NCBI GenBank assembly: GCA_038216465.1
Contig: JBBQQC010000015.1
Location: forward strand, 24,913 to 88,912
Reading direction: 5' to 3'
DNA length: 64,000 nucleotides
From: JACCZX01 sp038216465
GTDB taxonomy: Bacteria; Pseudomonadota; Gammaproteobacteria; Burkholderiales; Burkholderiaceae_F
The position numbers and the translations under genes were made by a program. A model generated the notes under the pieces. That model was not told the origin of the DNA. It made no database searches and saw nothing but the letters and a program-made list of their open reading frames with translations. Below, in pieces: positions 7,686-15,756 of this stretch (position 1 is its first letter; the number at the start of each line of letters is the position of its first letter).

Positions 7686-8309
7686 TCATGCTTTGGAGTC
7701 GTCGCCGATCAGCACCACGGCGTCGGACAAATACTTGTGCGGCGGTACCGGCAGGTTGTCCGGCGCCGGCTTGTTCTTGAACACGCGGCCCGCCAGGTCG
7801 AACGTCGAGCCGTGGCACGGACAGACGAAACCGGGGTCGGAACCGAGCTGCGCGTTGGCGCCGGCCGCGAACGGTCCGATCGGATTGCAGCCCAGGTGCG
7901 TACAGATGCCGACCACCACCAGAGTCTCGGGCTTGATCGACCGATAGTCGTTGCGCGCGTAAGCAGGCGTCGGAAATGCGGTGCGCAGCGACTTCGGATC
8001 GGCCACCTCGCTGTCGACTTTGCGGATCGACTGCAGCATCTGCGGCGTCCGGTTCAAAATCCACACTGGACGGCCCTGCCACTCGAATGAGCGCATCTCG
8101 CCGGGCGTTATGCCGGCGATATCCGCTTCCACCGGCGCCCCCGCGGCCTTGGCCCGCTCGGAAGGGAGAAACGAAGTGACAAACGGGACCGCGGCCGCAA
8201 TGATGCCGGCACCCCCGACGGTCGCAGCCACCGCAATCGTAGCTCTGCGCTCCTTGTCAATTGGTTTGTTCAGTGGCTCGCCACTCTCGGTGACGGTGGT
8301 CGTCGACAT
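7686..8309 (-). CDS. petA: Ubiquinol-cytochrome c reductase, Rieske iron-sulfur subunit
   Basis: A 207-residue Rieske protein that binds a [2Fe-2S] cluster through C-T-H-L-G-C and C-P-C-H-G-S and carries electrons from ubiquinol to cytochrome c1. The N-terminus has a twin-arginine motif (K-E-R-R-A-T) before a hydrophobic segment at 25-45 that stays as the membrane anchor, so export should use the Tat system, also encoded in this window. First gene of petABC-sspAB; its promoter must lie in the 180-bp gap shared with mscL, but I see no convincing hexamers there. Confidence 0.97.
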   Translation of the reverse strand: MSTTTVTESGEPLNKPIDKERRATIAVAATVGGAGIIAAAVPFVTSFLPSERAKAAGAPVEADIAGITPGEMRSFEWQGRPVWILNRTPQMLQSIRKVDSEVADPKSLRTAFPTPAYARNDYRSIKPETLVVVGICTHLGCNPIGPFAAGANAQLGSDPGFVCPCHGSTFDLAGRVFKNKPAPDNLPVPPHKYLSDAVVLIGDDSKA

Positions 8310-8489
8310 GAAAGTCCCGGATCAAGGGAAGTTAGGAATGACGAGGAGAGGCGCACGCGGCACGCTGAGTACGAATGCGATTTGCAAGTCAGTTCGACGA
8401 TGCGCCTCGAAGACAGCGCGGCATTCTACTTGATCCGCGATAGCAATTTCCACTGGCGCTAGACTCGCCGCGACGTGACGGGGGCTTCC

Positions 8490-8909
8490 ATGGGAATGCT
8501 GAGAGAGTTTCGCGACTTTGCAGTTAAGGGCAATGTGATCGACCTGGCGGTGGGCATCATCATCGGTGCCGCATTTGGGAAGATCGTGGATTCGCTGGTG
8601 AAGGACGTCGTCATGCCCGTGATCAACGCCGTGTTCGGCGGCGCGGCCGATTTCTCCAATCGTTACGTGGTCCTCTCGGGCAGCGTTCCACCAGGGACGC
8701 CGCTGGAGGCCGCGCATAAAAGCGCAGTCGTTCTCGCCTGGGGCAACTTCCTGACCATCCTGCTCAACTTCATCATCCTTGCATTCGTGATCTTCTGGAT
8801 GATCAAGGCCGTTAACCGTGTCCGTGCACGCCCGGACGCGACAGTCCCGCCGGCCGCCGAAGACATCCTGCTGCTGCGCGAGATTCGTGACGATCTCAGG
8901 CGACGATAA
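8490..8909 (+). CDS. mscL: Large-conductance mechanosensitive channel MscL
   Basis: A 139-residue channel that opens under high membrane tension to release osmolytes during hypo-osmotic shock. An N-terminal amphipathic helix (M-L-R-E-F-R-D-F-A) is followed by TM1 (A-V-G-I-I-I-G-A-A-F-G), a periplasmic loop, TM2 (about 80-105) and a charged C-terminal helical bundle. ATG at 8490 is preferred over an upstream GTG at 8475 because it has a G-rich ribosome-binding site and matches family length. It diverges from petA. Confidence 0.96.
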   Translation: MGMLREFRDFAVKGNVIDLAVGIIIGAAFGKIVDSLVKDVVMPVINAVFGGAADFSNRYVVLSGSVPPGTPLEAAHKSAVVLAWGNFLTILLNFIILAFVIFWMIKAVNRVRARPDATVPPAAEDILLLREIRDDLRRR

Positions 8910-9038
8910 ACAGTCAAAGGCCGGCGATGCGGCACCCGCGCACGGACCGGCGGCGGGCGCGACAGCAGCCATGTGGGGAATAATGCTTGCCCTGTCAGAC
9001 GCACCCGGCATTGCAGCCGCTTTTGGGATCGGTTCACT

Positions 9039-10199
9039 ATGATGCGTCGCCTCTGGCTCGTGTTTGCACAAGCCACCACCATCGGTCTGGCGCTGCTTTT
9101 TATCGTCTCTACGCTGCGACCCGAGTGGCTCGGGCGGCGCACGCCATCGCCGGCGCCCCTGCCCGCCGCCGAAAGCCTCGGCATCAAGCAAGCGATTCCC
9201 GATGTGCGCGCCAACGCACTGACCTCGTACGGCGGCGCGGTCAAGCTAGCCGCGCCGGCGGTGGTCAACGTTTATACGACCAAGGAAGTGCGTCGGCAGG
9301 GAGCGGCGGACGATCCGCTGTATCGCTACTTGTTTGGCGATGCGCGAGGCAACGACCGCGTGGCCAGCCTAGGCTCGGGCGTAGTTGCGACCCGCGACGG
9401 CTTTGTGCTCACCAACAACCACGTCGTACAGGCCGCTGACGAAATTGCGGTGGCACTGGCGGACGGTCGCCAGTTTGAGGCCAAGCTGGTCGGCGCCGAC
9501 CCTGAAACCGATCTGGCGCTGCTGAAGATCGACGCACGCGATCTGCCGGCGATTACCTTCGGTCGCTCCGAGTCGCTGCAGGTCGGTGACGTGGTACTGG
9601 CGATCGGCAACCCGTTCGATGTCGGCCAGACAGTGACCATGGGCATCGTCTCCGCGCTGGGGCGAACCAACTTGGGCATCAATACGTTCGAGAACTTCAT
9701 CCAGACTGATGCTGCGATTAATCAAGGTAATTCGGGCGGCGCACTGGTCGACTCCAACGGGAATTTGGTCGGCATCAACACGGCGATTTTCTCGCGCACC
9801 GGCGGTTCGATCGGCATTGGCTTCGCGATTCCGTCGACGCTGGTGACGCAGGTGATGGACCAGCTGATCAAAAGCGGCAAGGTCCAACGTGGCTTCTTCG
9901 GTGTCGAACCCGAGGACATTACGCGCGAAATGGCCGGCCTGTTGCGGCTGCCGCGTGAAAAGGGCGTGGTTCTAAAAGGGGTGCAGCGATCGAGCCCCGC
10001 CGGCAAGGCTGGCCTCGAGCCCGGCGACGTAATGCTGAGCATTAACGGTCAGATGGTGGTGAACAGCAAAGCAATGTTGAACCAAATTTCGCAATTGCCG
10101 CCCGGATCTGACGCGCAAGTCAAGGTCGTGCGCGGCGCTAGAGAACTCGATATTCACGTCGCGGTTGGTGAGCGGCCGACGCCCCGCTCACGCAATTAG
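9039..10199 (+). CDS. Membrane-anchored HtrA-family serine protease (DegS/DegQ-like)
   Basis: A 387-residue trypsin-like protease with one PDZ domain. The N-terminal hydrophobic segment (about 5-25) lacks a clear cleavage site and probably anchors the protein, with the rest in the periplasm. The catalytic triad is visible: H128 (T-N-N-H-V-V), D158 (T-D-L-A-L-L) and S232 (G-N-S-G-G-A). The PDZ domain spans roughly 285-380. Single PDZ plus anchor resembles DegS or AlgW, the regulatory proteases that cut anti-sigma factors, rather than the two-PDZ DegP. Two adjacent ATGs (9039, 9042) are possible starts. An earlier in-frame GTG at 8973 gives an implausible Cys/Arg-rich leader. It ends 3 nt from the convergent Sel1 gene. 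Confidence 0.93.
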   Translation: MMRRLWLVFAQATTIGLALLFIVSTLRPEWLGRRTPSPAPLPAAESLGIKQAIPDVRANALTSYGGAVKLAAPAVVNVYTTKEVRRQGAADDPLYRYLFGDARGNDRVASLGSGVVATRDGFVLTNNHVVQAADEIAVALADGRQFEAKLVGADPETDLALLKIDARDLPAITFGRSESLQVGDVVLAIGNPFDVGQTVTMGIVSALGRTNLGINTFENFIQTDAAINQGNSGGALVDSNGNLVGINTAIFSRTGGSIGIGFAIPSTLVTQVMDQLIKSGKVQRGFFGVEPEDITREMAGLLRLPREKGVVLKGVQRSSPAGKAGLEPGDVMLSINGQMVVNSKAMLNQISQLPPGSDAQVKVVRGARELDIHVAVGERPTPRSRN

Positions 10200-10202
10200 C
10201 GA

Positions 10203-10865
10203 CTATTGCGGTAGTTTGCCGCGCATCTCGCGCGCCTTGATCGCCGCGGCAGGCTCGCCGCCGCTGGCGGCCAGGCTGTAGTAGTAGAAGGCGCGCGAAA
10301 AGTCCTGCGCCACGCCTTCGCCTTTCTCATACAAACTGGCGACGATGTAGGCGGACGCCTCGTCGCCTTGGTCTGCTGCGCGCTCGTACCACTGCGCCGC
10401 ACTCCTGAAGTCTTGCGGTACGCCGCGACCGAGAAAGTATTGTGTGGCCAGACCGACCTGCGCTTCCAGGTGATTCTGCTCGGCTGCCTTGCGATACCAC
10501 GCCGACGCGTCCTGCTGTGAGCGCGCGACAACTTCGCCCTGCTCATACAGCAGCGCCAGCGCAAACTGCGCACGTGCAAAACCGCGCTCGGCAGACTTGC
10601 GCAGCCAGGCGAGCCCCGCCACCGGGTCGGCGGCCGCGCCTTCTCCGCTGAGTAGCATCACGGCCAGATTGAACTGTGCGACCCGATGGCCGCGGTCCGC
10701 GGCCTTTCGATAGTGCCCCAGTGCGCGCGCCTGATCATTGTCAAGATACGCATTCCAGCCCGCGGCGACATCGGCGTCGTCGTCCGGAACAGGCTGCACG
10801 GTGGCCGCAGCGACACCTCCGCATCCAAGTGCCCATGCCAGCAGCAGCCAGGCAACACGCTTCAC
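10203..10865 (-). CDS. Sel1-repeat (SLR/TPR-like) periplasmic protein
   Basis: A 220-residue protein with a Sec signal peptide (K-R-V-A-W-L-L-L-A-W, cleavage near A-A-A) and about five Sel1-type helical repeats (A-x-x-W-x-x-K-A-A-E-x-G-x-x-x-A-Q pattern) covering residues 35-210. Such repeats are protein-protein interaction scaffolds; the partner is not deducible. The GTG start overlaps the tatC stop (GTGA), so it is translationally coupled to the Tat genes and is the last gene of the long array. A longer in-frame extension into tatC exists, but signal peptide and coupling favour this start. Confidence 0.87.
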   Translation of the reverse strand: MKRVAWLLLAWALGCGGVAAATVQPVPDDDADVAAGWNAYLDNDQARALGHYRKAADRGHRVAQFNLAVMLLSGEGAAADPVAGLAWLRKSAERGFARAQFALALLYEQGEVVARSQQDASAWYRKAAEQNHLEAQVGLATQYFLGRGVPQDFRSAAQWYERAADQGDEASAYIVASLYEKGEGVAQDFSRAFYYYSLAASGGEPAAAIKAREMRGKLPQ

Positions 10866-11638
10866 GTTGACGACGCTTCCTGCGGCGCAGCTGCATCGGC
10901 CCCCTTGGGACCACCGACGAAGCGCGCCACCAAGATTCCGAGCTCGTATAGGACGCACAGCGGAATCGCCAGAAGCAGCTGCGACAACACATCGGGCGGC
11001 GTAAAAATCGCCGCGACAATGAACGCGCCGACGATCACATAGGGGCGCGCCTTTTTCAGCTTGTCGACGCTTGCAATACCGAAGCGCACCAGCAGCACGA
11101 CGACGATCGGCACCTCGAACGTCAAGCCGAACGCGATGAACAGGCTCATAACGAAGCTGAAGTACGCCTCGATGTCGGGCGAGACCGAGACCGACGCCGG
11201 CGCAAAGCCCGCGATGAACTTGAACACAAAACCAAATACGACGAAATAGCAATACGCCATGCCGGCAAAAAACATGACGACACTCGAGGCGATCAGCGGC
11301 CCGGCCAGCCGCTTCTCATGCCGGTACAGGCCCGGCGCAACGAATGCCCACACCTGCCACAGCACGTACGGCAAAGCGATCAAGAATGCACCGAACAGCG
11401 TGACCTTAAGAGGCACCATAAACGGGGTGATCACGCCCGTGGCCAGAAGCTTGGTACCCGCCGGCAAGGCTGCCAACATCGGCCGCGACAGAAAATCAAA
11501 GATCTGCTGCATGAAGAACGCCATCGGAATGAAAACAATGATGATGGCGATGGCGGCACGCACGATGCGCTGCCGAAGCTCGACCAGATGCGACAGAAAG
11601 CTTTGCTCCGGCGCGGACTCTTCGCTCTCGGTAGTCAT
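10862..11638 (-). CDS. tatC: Sec-independent (twin-arginine) translocase subunit TatC
   Basis: A 258-residue inner-membrane protein with six predicted helices. It binds the twin-arginine signal peptide together with TatB and starts assembly of the translocation pore. The N-terminal S-H-L-V-E-L-R-x-R-I motif is the strongly conserved TatC signature, and the first periplasmic loop contains the typical F-L-S-R-P. Its ATG overlaps the tatB stop by one nucleotide. Known local clients would include the Rieske protein encoded by petA. Confidence 0.97.
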   Translation of the reverse strand: MTTESEESAPEQSFLSHLVELRQRIVRAAIAIIIVFIPMAFFMQQIFDFLSRPMLAALPAGTKLLATGVITPFMVPLKVTLFGAFLIALPYVLWQVWAFVAPGLYRHEKRLAGPLIASSVVMFFAGMAYCYFVVFGFVFKFIAGFAPASVSVSPDIEAYFSFVMSLFIAFGLTFEVPIVVVLLVRFGIASVDKLKKARPYVIVGAFIVAAIFTPPDVLSQLLLAIPLCVLYELGILVARFVGGPKGADAAAPQEASST

Positions 11639-12171
11639 CAGCGCCGAATGCGGGGCTTGTTAACGCGTGCGCGCGGTGCGCGCTTGTGGCGCGGAGCACT
11701 CGAAGCATCGGGCATCGCCAGTTGCCGCTTCAGCTTGGCAATCTCTTCACTCAACTCGTAGACGGTTGGCCCCGGCTTGTAGCGCCGCTGAAAGGTGCGG
11801 TCGACATACGCCTCGCGCGTGCCGTCCCACGAATAATCGGTCGGCGTCGCGCTGGTCGACGCCGCGGGATCGTCGAAGCCGGTATTCAGGCTCTTAACCG
11901 TCGAGTCGATGCCCGCCTGCAAACTGGAAATGTTTCCCTGCACCGTCGATTCGATCGAGCGCGCCATGTCGCGCGCTTCCTCCTGCAGTTTTTTCAGATC
12001 GGCCAACTCGACCTCGCGATTGATGTCGGACTTGACCTGCGCCACGTAACGTTGTGCCTTGCCCGCCCATTCGCCAACGGTGCGCGCGACACGCGGCAGC
12101 CGCTCGGGGCCGAGCACGACCAGCGCTACCGTGCCGATGACGGCAAGCTCACCGAAACTGAAGTCGAACAT
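11638..12171 (-). CDS. tatB: Twin-arginine translocase subunit TatB
   Basis: A 177-residue single-span membrane protein. The N-terminal helix begins M-F-D-F-S-F-G-E-L and includes the characteristic L-G-P-E-R-L-P hinge, followed by a long amphipathic and charged cytoplasmic region (30-110) and a basic tail. It partners TatC in substrate recognition. The length and L-G-P-E motif separate it from TatA. It lies 54 nt after tatA. Confidence 0.96.
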   Translation of the reverse strand: MFDFSFGELAVIGTVALVVLGPERLPRVARTVGEWAGKAQRYVAQVKSDINREVELADLKKLQEEARDMARSIESTVQGNISSLQAGIDSTVKSLNTGFDDPAASTSATPTDYSWDGTREAYVDRTFQRRYKPGPTVYELSEEIAKLKRQLAMPDASSAPRHKRAPRARVNKPRIRR

Positions 12172-12225
12172 CTGAGAGGTCGAGTGTCGGGCGTCTGACC
12201 AAACCCGCTCGACTGGCGTCGGGGC

Positions 12226-12462
12226 CTACGCGCGCGACGCCGGACCTTTTTCCTTGGCCTGTACGTCGATGGTTTGACCAGGTACCTGACGTCGGTCGTC
12301 GACCTTGGTCGCTACGTCGTCGGTGCCCTCCTTCATTCCTTCCTTGAAGCCTTTGATCGCGCCGCCCATGTCTTTGCCGATGTTCTTCAGCTTGGCAGTG
12401 CCGAAGATCAGGACGATTACCACCAGAACAATCAACCAATGCCAGATTGAAAATGAACCCAT
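12226..12462 (-). CDS. tatA: Twin-arginine translocase subunit TatA
   Basis: A 78-residue pore-forming Tat subunit: a short N-terminal membrane helix (S-I-W-H-W-L-I-V-L), the F-G-T-A-K-L hinge and an amphipathic helix (I-G-K-D-M-G-G-A-I-K-G-F-K-E-G), then a short polar tail. These are diagnostic for TatA/E. It starts 9 nt after hinT, a layout common in betaproteobacteria. Confidence 0.96.
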   Translation of the reverse strand: MGSFSIWHWLIVLVVIVLIFGTAKLKNIGKDMGGAIKGFKEGMKEGTDDVATKVDDRRQVPGQTIDVQAKEKGPASRA

Positions 12463-12471
12463 TTCGTACTC

Positions 12472-12816
12472 CTACAGACGTTTCCACGGGCGCGGTCCGC
12501 CCAGGATATGGATGTGCAAGTGATTGACCTCTTGCCCGCCGTCCGGACCGTTGTTGATCACGAGCCGAAAGCCGTTGTCGCAGCCCTGCTCCTTAGCGAG
12601 CCTCGGCGCAAGGGTCACCATTTTACCCAACACCGCGTGATGTTCAGATCCGATGGTAAGCAACGAATCCACATGAGACTTCGGGATTATCAAAAAGTGC
12701 ACCGGAGCAGCCGGATGGATGTCGTGGAACGCCAGCATGTTGTCGTCCTCGAAAACCTTTTTACTCGGAATTTGGCCGCGTGCGATCCGGCAAAACAGAC
12801 AGTCTTCGGGCGCCAT
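12472..12816 (-). CDS. hinT: HIT-family purine nucleoside phosphoramidase (HinT)
   Basis: A 114-residue histidine-triad hydrolase that cleaves purine nucleoside phosphoramidates. The N-terminal C-L-F-C-R-I motif and the active-site triad H-L-H-I-H-I-L near residue 100 are clear, and the length is standard. It is 3 nt after hisE and 9 nt before tatA; this position between the his and tat genes is typical of betaproteobacteria. Confidence 0.96.
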   Translation of the reverse strand: MAPEDCLFCRIARGQIPSKKVFEDDNMLAFHDIHPAAPVHFLIIPKSHVDSLLTIGSEHHAVLGKMVTLAPRLAKEQGCDNGFRLVINNGPDGGQEVNHLHIHILGGPRPWKRL

Positions 12817-12819
12817 CGG

Positions 12820-13155
12820 CTACAGCCCGCGCGCCAACGCCTTGCGCAACGCCTGCTCCTCGATCCCCGATGTTCCGGCGCGCCTGGAGAGCTCGTCCAG
12901 CACATTCTCGGGGCGCAGGCCGTAATGCGAAAGCATGACCATGCAGTGAAACCAGAGATCGGCGGTCTCAGACACGATGCGTTCGCGCTCGCCGCCCTTG
13001 GCCGCCAGCACGGTTTCGGTCGCTTCTTCGCCGATCTTTTTCAGAATCGCATCGTCACCTTGCGTAAACAGGCGCGCGACATACGACTCGGCTGCATCAC
13101 CGCCCTTGCGTGAATCGATGACATCGGCCAGTTGCTTCAAGACCGCATCGTTCAT
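12820..13155 (-). CDS. hisE: Phosphoribosyl-ATP pyrophosphatase HisE
   Basis: A 111-residue all-helical MazG-type enzyme that removes pyrophosphate from phosphoribosyl-ATP, step 2 of histidine synthesis. Typical motifs are S-Y-V-A-R-L-F, I-G-E-E-A-T-E-T and E-T-A-D-L-W-F-H, which hold the metal-binding acidic residues. HisE and HisI are separate proteins here, unlike the fused enterobacterial HisIE. Its ATG overlaps the hisI stop (ATGA). Confidence 0.97.
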   Translation of the reverse strand: MNDAVLKQLADVIDSRKGGDAAESYVARLFTQGDDAILKKIGEEATETVLAAKGGERERIVSETADLWFHCMVMLSHYGLRPENVLDELSRRAGTSGIEEQALRKALARGL

Positions 13156-13535
13156 TTGCCGGCCATCAGTTCAGGATCTTGCAGTACCGGATCGACGATC
13201 CGCCAATGTTGCCCATCGAGCCGGCGAAAAAAACAGCTTTCCCGGCCTGTGTGACAGGCGATGCCGCCTGTTTGCTCGACAGCGTACAACACCACATCGC
13301 CGTCGCAATCGAGGCGAATTTCGACCACGCGCTGCCAGTGACCCGATTCCTCGCCCTTGCGCCATAACTTGTCGCGCGAGCGCGACCAGTACACCGCCTG
13401 GCGGGACGCCGCCGTCTCAGCTAATGCCTCGCGGCTCGCCCACGCGACCATCAGCACGCGAGCGCTGACGTAATCCTGCGCGATGACGGTCACCAGACCA
13501 TTGCCGTCGAACTTGACCTCGTCAAGCCAACTCAC
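13152..13535 (-). CDS. hisI: Phosphoribosyl-AMP cyclohydrolase HisI
   Basis: A 127-residue monofunctional zinc enzyme that opens the adenine ring of phosphoribosyl-AMP, step 3 of histidine synthesis. The signatures Y-W-S-R-S-R-x-K-L-W-x-K-G-E-E-S-G-H and the metal-binding L-D-C-D-x-D and C-H-T-G-R-x-S-C are all visible. Its ATG overlaps the hisF stop and its stop overlaps hisE (both ATGA). Confidence 0.97.
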   Translation of the reverse strand: MSWLDEVKFDGNGLVTVIAQDYVSARVLMVAWASREALAETAASRQAVYWSRSRDKLWRKGEESGHWQRVVEIRLDCDGDVVLYAVEQTGGIACHTGRESCFFRRLDGQHWRIVDPVLQDPELMAGK

Positions 13536-14323
13536 GCGAGCCTCATTTGAATTCCACAGTCAACCATGTATTGCTTTGCCTGCAGCACCGTGAACTCGCC
13601 GAAATGAAAAATCGACGCCGCCAGTACCGCGTCGGCACGTCCGAGTGTCACGCCATCGGCCAAGTGCCGCAGCGTACCCGCACCGCCCGAAGCAATCACC
13701 GGAACCGACACGGCATCGGCTACGGCGCGCGTCAGCTCCAGGTCGAAACCGGATTTCGTCCCGTCGCGGTCCATGCTGGTCAATAGGATTTCGCCAGCAC
13801 CAAGCTCTACCACCCGGCGTGCCCAGTCGATCGCATCGAGCCCGGTCGCGGTGCGCCCACCGTGGGTGTAGACCTCCCAGCCGGATGCTGCCGATCCATG
13901 TCGTGCGTCAGGCGAAGAATCGATCCGGCGCGCATCGATGGCCACCACTATGCACTGTGAACCGAAACGCGCGCTGGCGTCGGCCACCAACCGCGGAGAT
14001 TGCACCGCCGCCGTGTTGATCGAGACTTTATCGGCACCGGCGTTCAGCAGGCGGCGCACATCGTCGACCTTGCGCACGCCGCCGCCCACGGTCAGCGGTA
14101 TGAAAACCTGATTCGCAACCGCTTCGATCACCTCGACGAGGATGTCGCGCTGATCCGAACTGGCCGTGATGTCGAGAAACGTAAGTTCGTCGGCGCCTTC
14201 TGTGTCGTAGCGGCGTGCAATCTCGACCGGATCTCCCGCGTCGCGCAAGCTCACGAAGTTAACGCCCTTGACCACGCGTCCCGCGTTGACGTCCAGACAG
14301 GGGATGACGCGCTTCGCGAGCAT
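13532..14323 (-). CDS. hisF: Imidazole glycerol phosphate synthase cyclase subunit HisF
   Basis: A 263-residue (beta-alpha)8 barrel that uses ammonia from HisH to form imidazole glycerol phosphate and AICAR. Catalytic D11 in I-P-C-L-D-V and the second-half Asp in T-S-M-D-R-D-G are present. The phosphate-binding glycine loops are intact. It is slightly longer than usual (about 255) because of an extra loop after I-D-A-R-R (D-S-S-P-D-A-R-H-G-S). It lies 29 nt after hisA and overlaps hisI. Confidence 0.97.
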   Translation of the reverse strand: MLAKRVIPCLDVNAGRVVKGVNFVSLRDAGDPVEIARRYDTEGADELTFLDITASSDQRDILVEVIEAVANQVFIPLTVGGGVRKVDDVRRLLNAGADKVSINTAAVQSPRLVADASARFGSQCIVVAIDARRIDSSPDARHGSAASGWEVYTHGGRTATGLDAIDWARRVVELGAGEILLTSMDRDGTKSGFDLELTRAVADAVSVPVIASGGAGTLRHLADGVTLGRADAVLAASIFHFGEFTVLQAKQYMVDCGIQMRLA

Positions 14324-14352
14324 CGTGAAAGGTGGTCGCCGAATGCCGCCGG

Positions 14353-15096
14353 TTATGCGGTTAACGCGTCGGCCCGCTCTTGTGCCGCCTTGAAATCGAT
14401 TGCGCCTTCGTACAGTGAGCGCCCAAGCACGACACCTTCAACGCCCTCTTCTTCCATCGCGCACAGCTGCTCGATGTCTTGGAGGTTAGCCACGCCGCCG
14501 CTGGCAAACACAGGGATCTTCACGTGCCGCGCCAGCTCGCGCGTCGCGTCCAGGTTCACTCCCGTCATCATGCCGTCACGTCCGATGTCGGTATAGATAA
14601 TCGCCTCAAGCCCGTAGTCTTCGAACTTCACCGCAAGGTCGGTCACGTCATGGCCGGTCATCTTGCTCCAGCCGTCGGTCGCCACCTTCCCGCCTTTGGC
14701 ATCGAGCGCAACGATCACGTGGCCGCCGAATGCACTGCAAGCGTCATGCAGGAAACCGGGGTTCTTCACGGCGGCAGTTCCTATCACGACAAAGCTAACG
14801 CCATCGTCGATGTAACGCTCGACGATATCGAGATCGCGCAAGCCGCCCCCGAGTTGCACCGGCAATTGGTCGCCCACCGCTTTGACGATTTTCTTTATCA
14901 CTGCTTCGTTGACGGGCCGGCCCGAACGCGCGCCGTTCAGATCGACGATATGTAACCGGCGCGCACCCTGGTCGCGCCAATGGCGCGCCATTGCCACCGG
15001 GTCTTCGGAGAACACGGTTACATCGGCGTCCATGTTGCCCTGGCGCAGACGCACACAGCGTCCGTCTTTCAGGTCAATGGCCGGGATCAGCAGCAT
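14353..15096 (-). CDS. hisA: Phosphoribosylformimino-5-aminoimidazole carboxamide ribotide isomerase HisA
   Basis: A 247-residue (beta-alpha)8 barrel that performs the Amadori rearrangement of ProFAR to PRFAR. The N-terminus L-L-I-P-A-I-D-L-K-D-G with the catalytic Asp and the second catalytic Asp in Y-T-D-I-G-R-D-G are present. ATG at 15096 matches the family start; an in-frame GTG/ATG-type extension of 10 residues upstream has no family support. It lies 33 nt after hisH. Confidence 0.97.
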   Translation of the reverse strand: MLLIPAIDLKDGRCVRLRQGNMDADVTVFSEDPVAMARHWRDQGARRLHIVDLNGARSGRPVNEAVIKKIVKAVGDQLPVQLGGGLRDLDIVERYIDDGVSFVVIGTAAVKNPGFLHDACSAFGGHVIVALDAKGGKVATDGWSKMTGHDVTDLAVKFEDYGLEAIIYTDIGRDGMMTGVNLDATRELARHVKIPVFASGGVANLQDIEQLCAMEEEGVEGVVLGRSLYEGAIDFKAAQERADALTA

Positions 15097-15129
15097 AAGG
15101 TTTGCGCGGACGCAACCTTGAGGCAACGC

Positions 15130-15756
15130 TCAAGGGTTCCAGCGCGTGAAATTTTCGTAGATGCGTAGGCCGGCGGCGGCGCTTTTTTCCGGATGAAACT
15201 GGGTGGCAAAAATATTATCTCTCGCAACGGCGCAGGTAAAGACGTCGCCGTATGTAGTTTCCCCTGTAATCATGTCCTTTTCACGGGGTGCGACGTAGTA
15301 ACTGTGCACGAAATAGAACCAGCTTTCGTCATCGATTCCGTCCCATAGCGGGTGCGGCCTGCTCTGCTGGACGCGGTTCCACCCCATATGCGGCACTTTA
15401 AGCCGCCCGTTTGATCCGGCCATGTCAGACCGAAAGCGCACCACCTCGCCGCCGAACAGCCCCAGCCCAAGGGTTTCGCCTTCCTCGCTGCGCTCGAACA
15501 GCATCTGCTCGCCGACGCAAACGGCGAGGAGCGGCTTGGTGAGCGCCGTCTGACGAACCGCTTCTTCCAGACCCGATTCGCGCAGATATCGCATGCAATC
15601 CGGCATCGCACCTTGCCCTGGAAACACAACGCGCGCGGCGGCACGCACCACGGCGGAATCCGACGTCACCTGAACGCGCTCCTGCGGCGCGACGTGCTCG
15701 ATCGCCTTGGCAACTGAACGCAGATTGCCCATGCCGTAATCGACAACAGCGATCAG
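15130..15756 (-). CDS. hisH: Imidazole glycerol phosphate synthase glutaminase subunit HisH (probable CTG start)
   Basis: A class I glutamine amidotransferase that feeds ammonia to HisF. The nucleophile Cys is in L-A-V-C-V-G-E-Q-M-L-F and the His-Glu pair in F-H-P-E-K. The first ATG (15732) would start at M-G-N-L-R and cut off the first beta strand. The upstream in-frame codons encode I-A-V-V-D-Y-G, exactly the conserved HisH N-terminus, but no ATG, GTG or TTG occurs there. A CTG at 15756 sits 5 nt after AAGGGG and overlaps the hisB stop as CTGA, like the ATGA junctions elsewhere in this operon. I infer initiation at CTG, giving 208 residues. Confidence 0.93.
   Translation of the reverse strand: MIAVVDYGMGNLRSVAKAIEHVAPQERVQVTSDSAVVRAAARVVFPGQGAMPDCMRYLRESGLEEAVRQTALTKPLLAVCVGEQMLFERSEEGETLGLGLFGGEVVRFRSDMAGSNGRLKVPHMGWNRVQQSRPHPLWDGIDDESWFYFVHSYYVAPREKDMITGETTYGDVFTCAVARDNIFATQFHPEKSAAAGLRIYENFTRWNP

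Noticed and set aside
8310..8489. Promoter hexamers for petA and mscL in the shared gap
   Set aside because: TTGCAA and similar strings occur, but none has a convincing partner at 16-18 bp.
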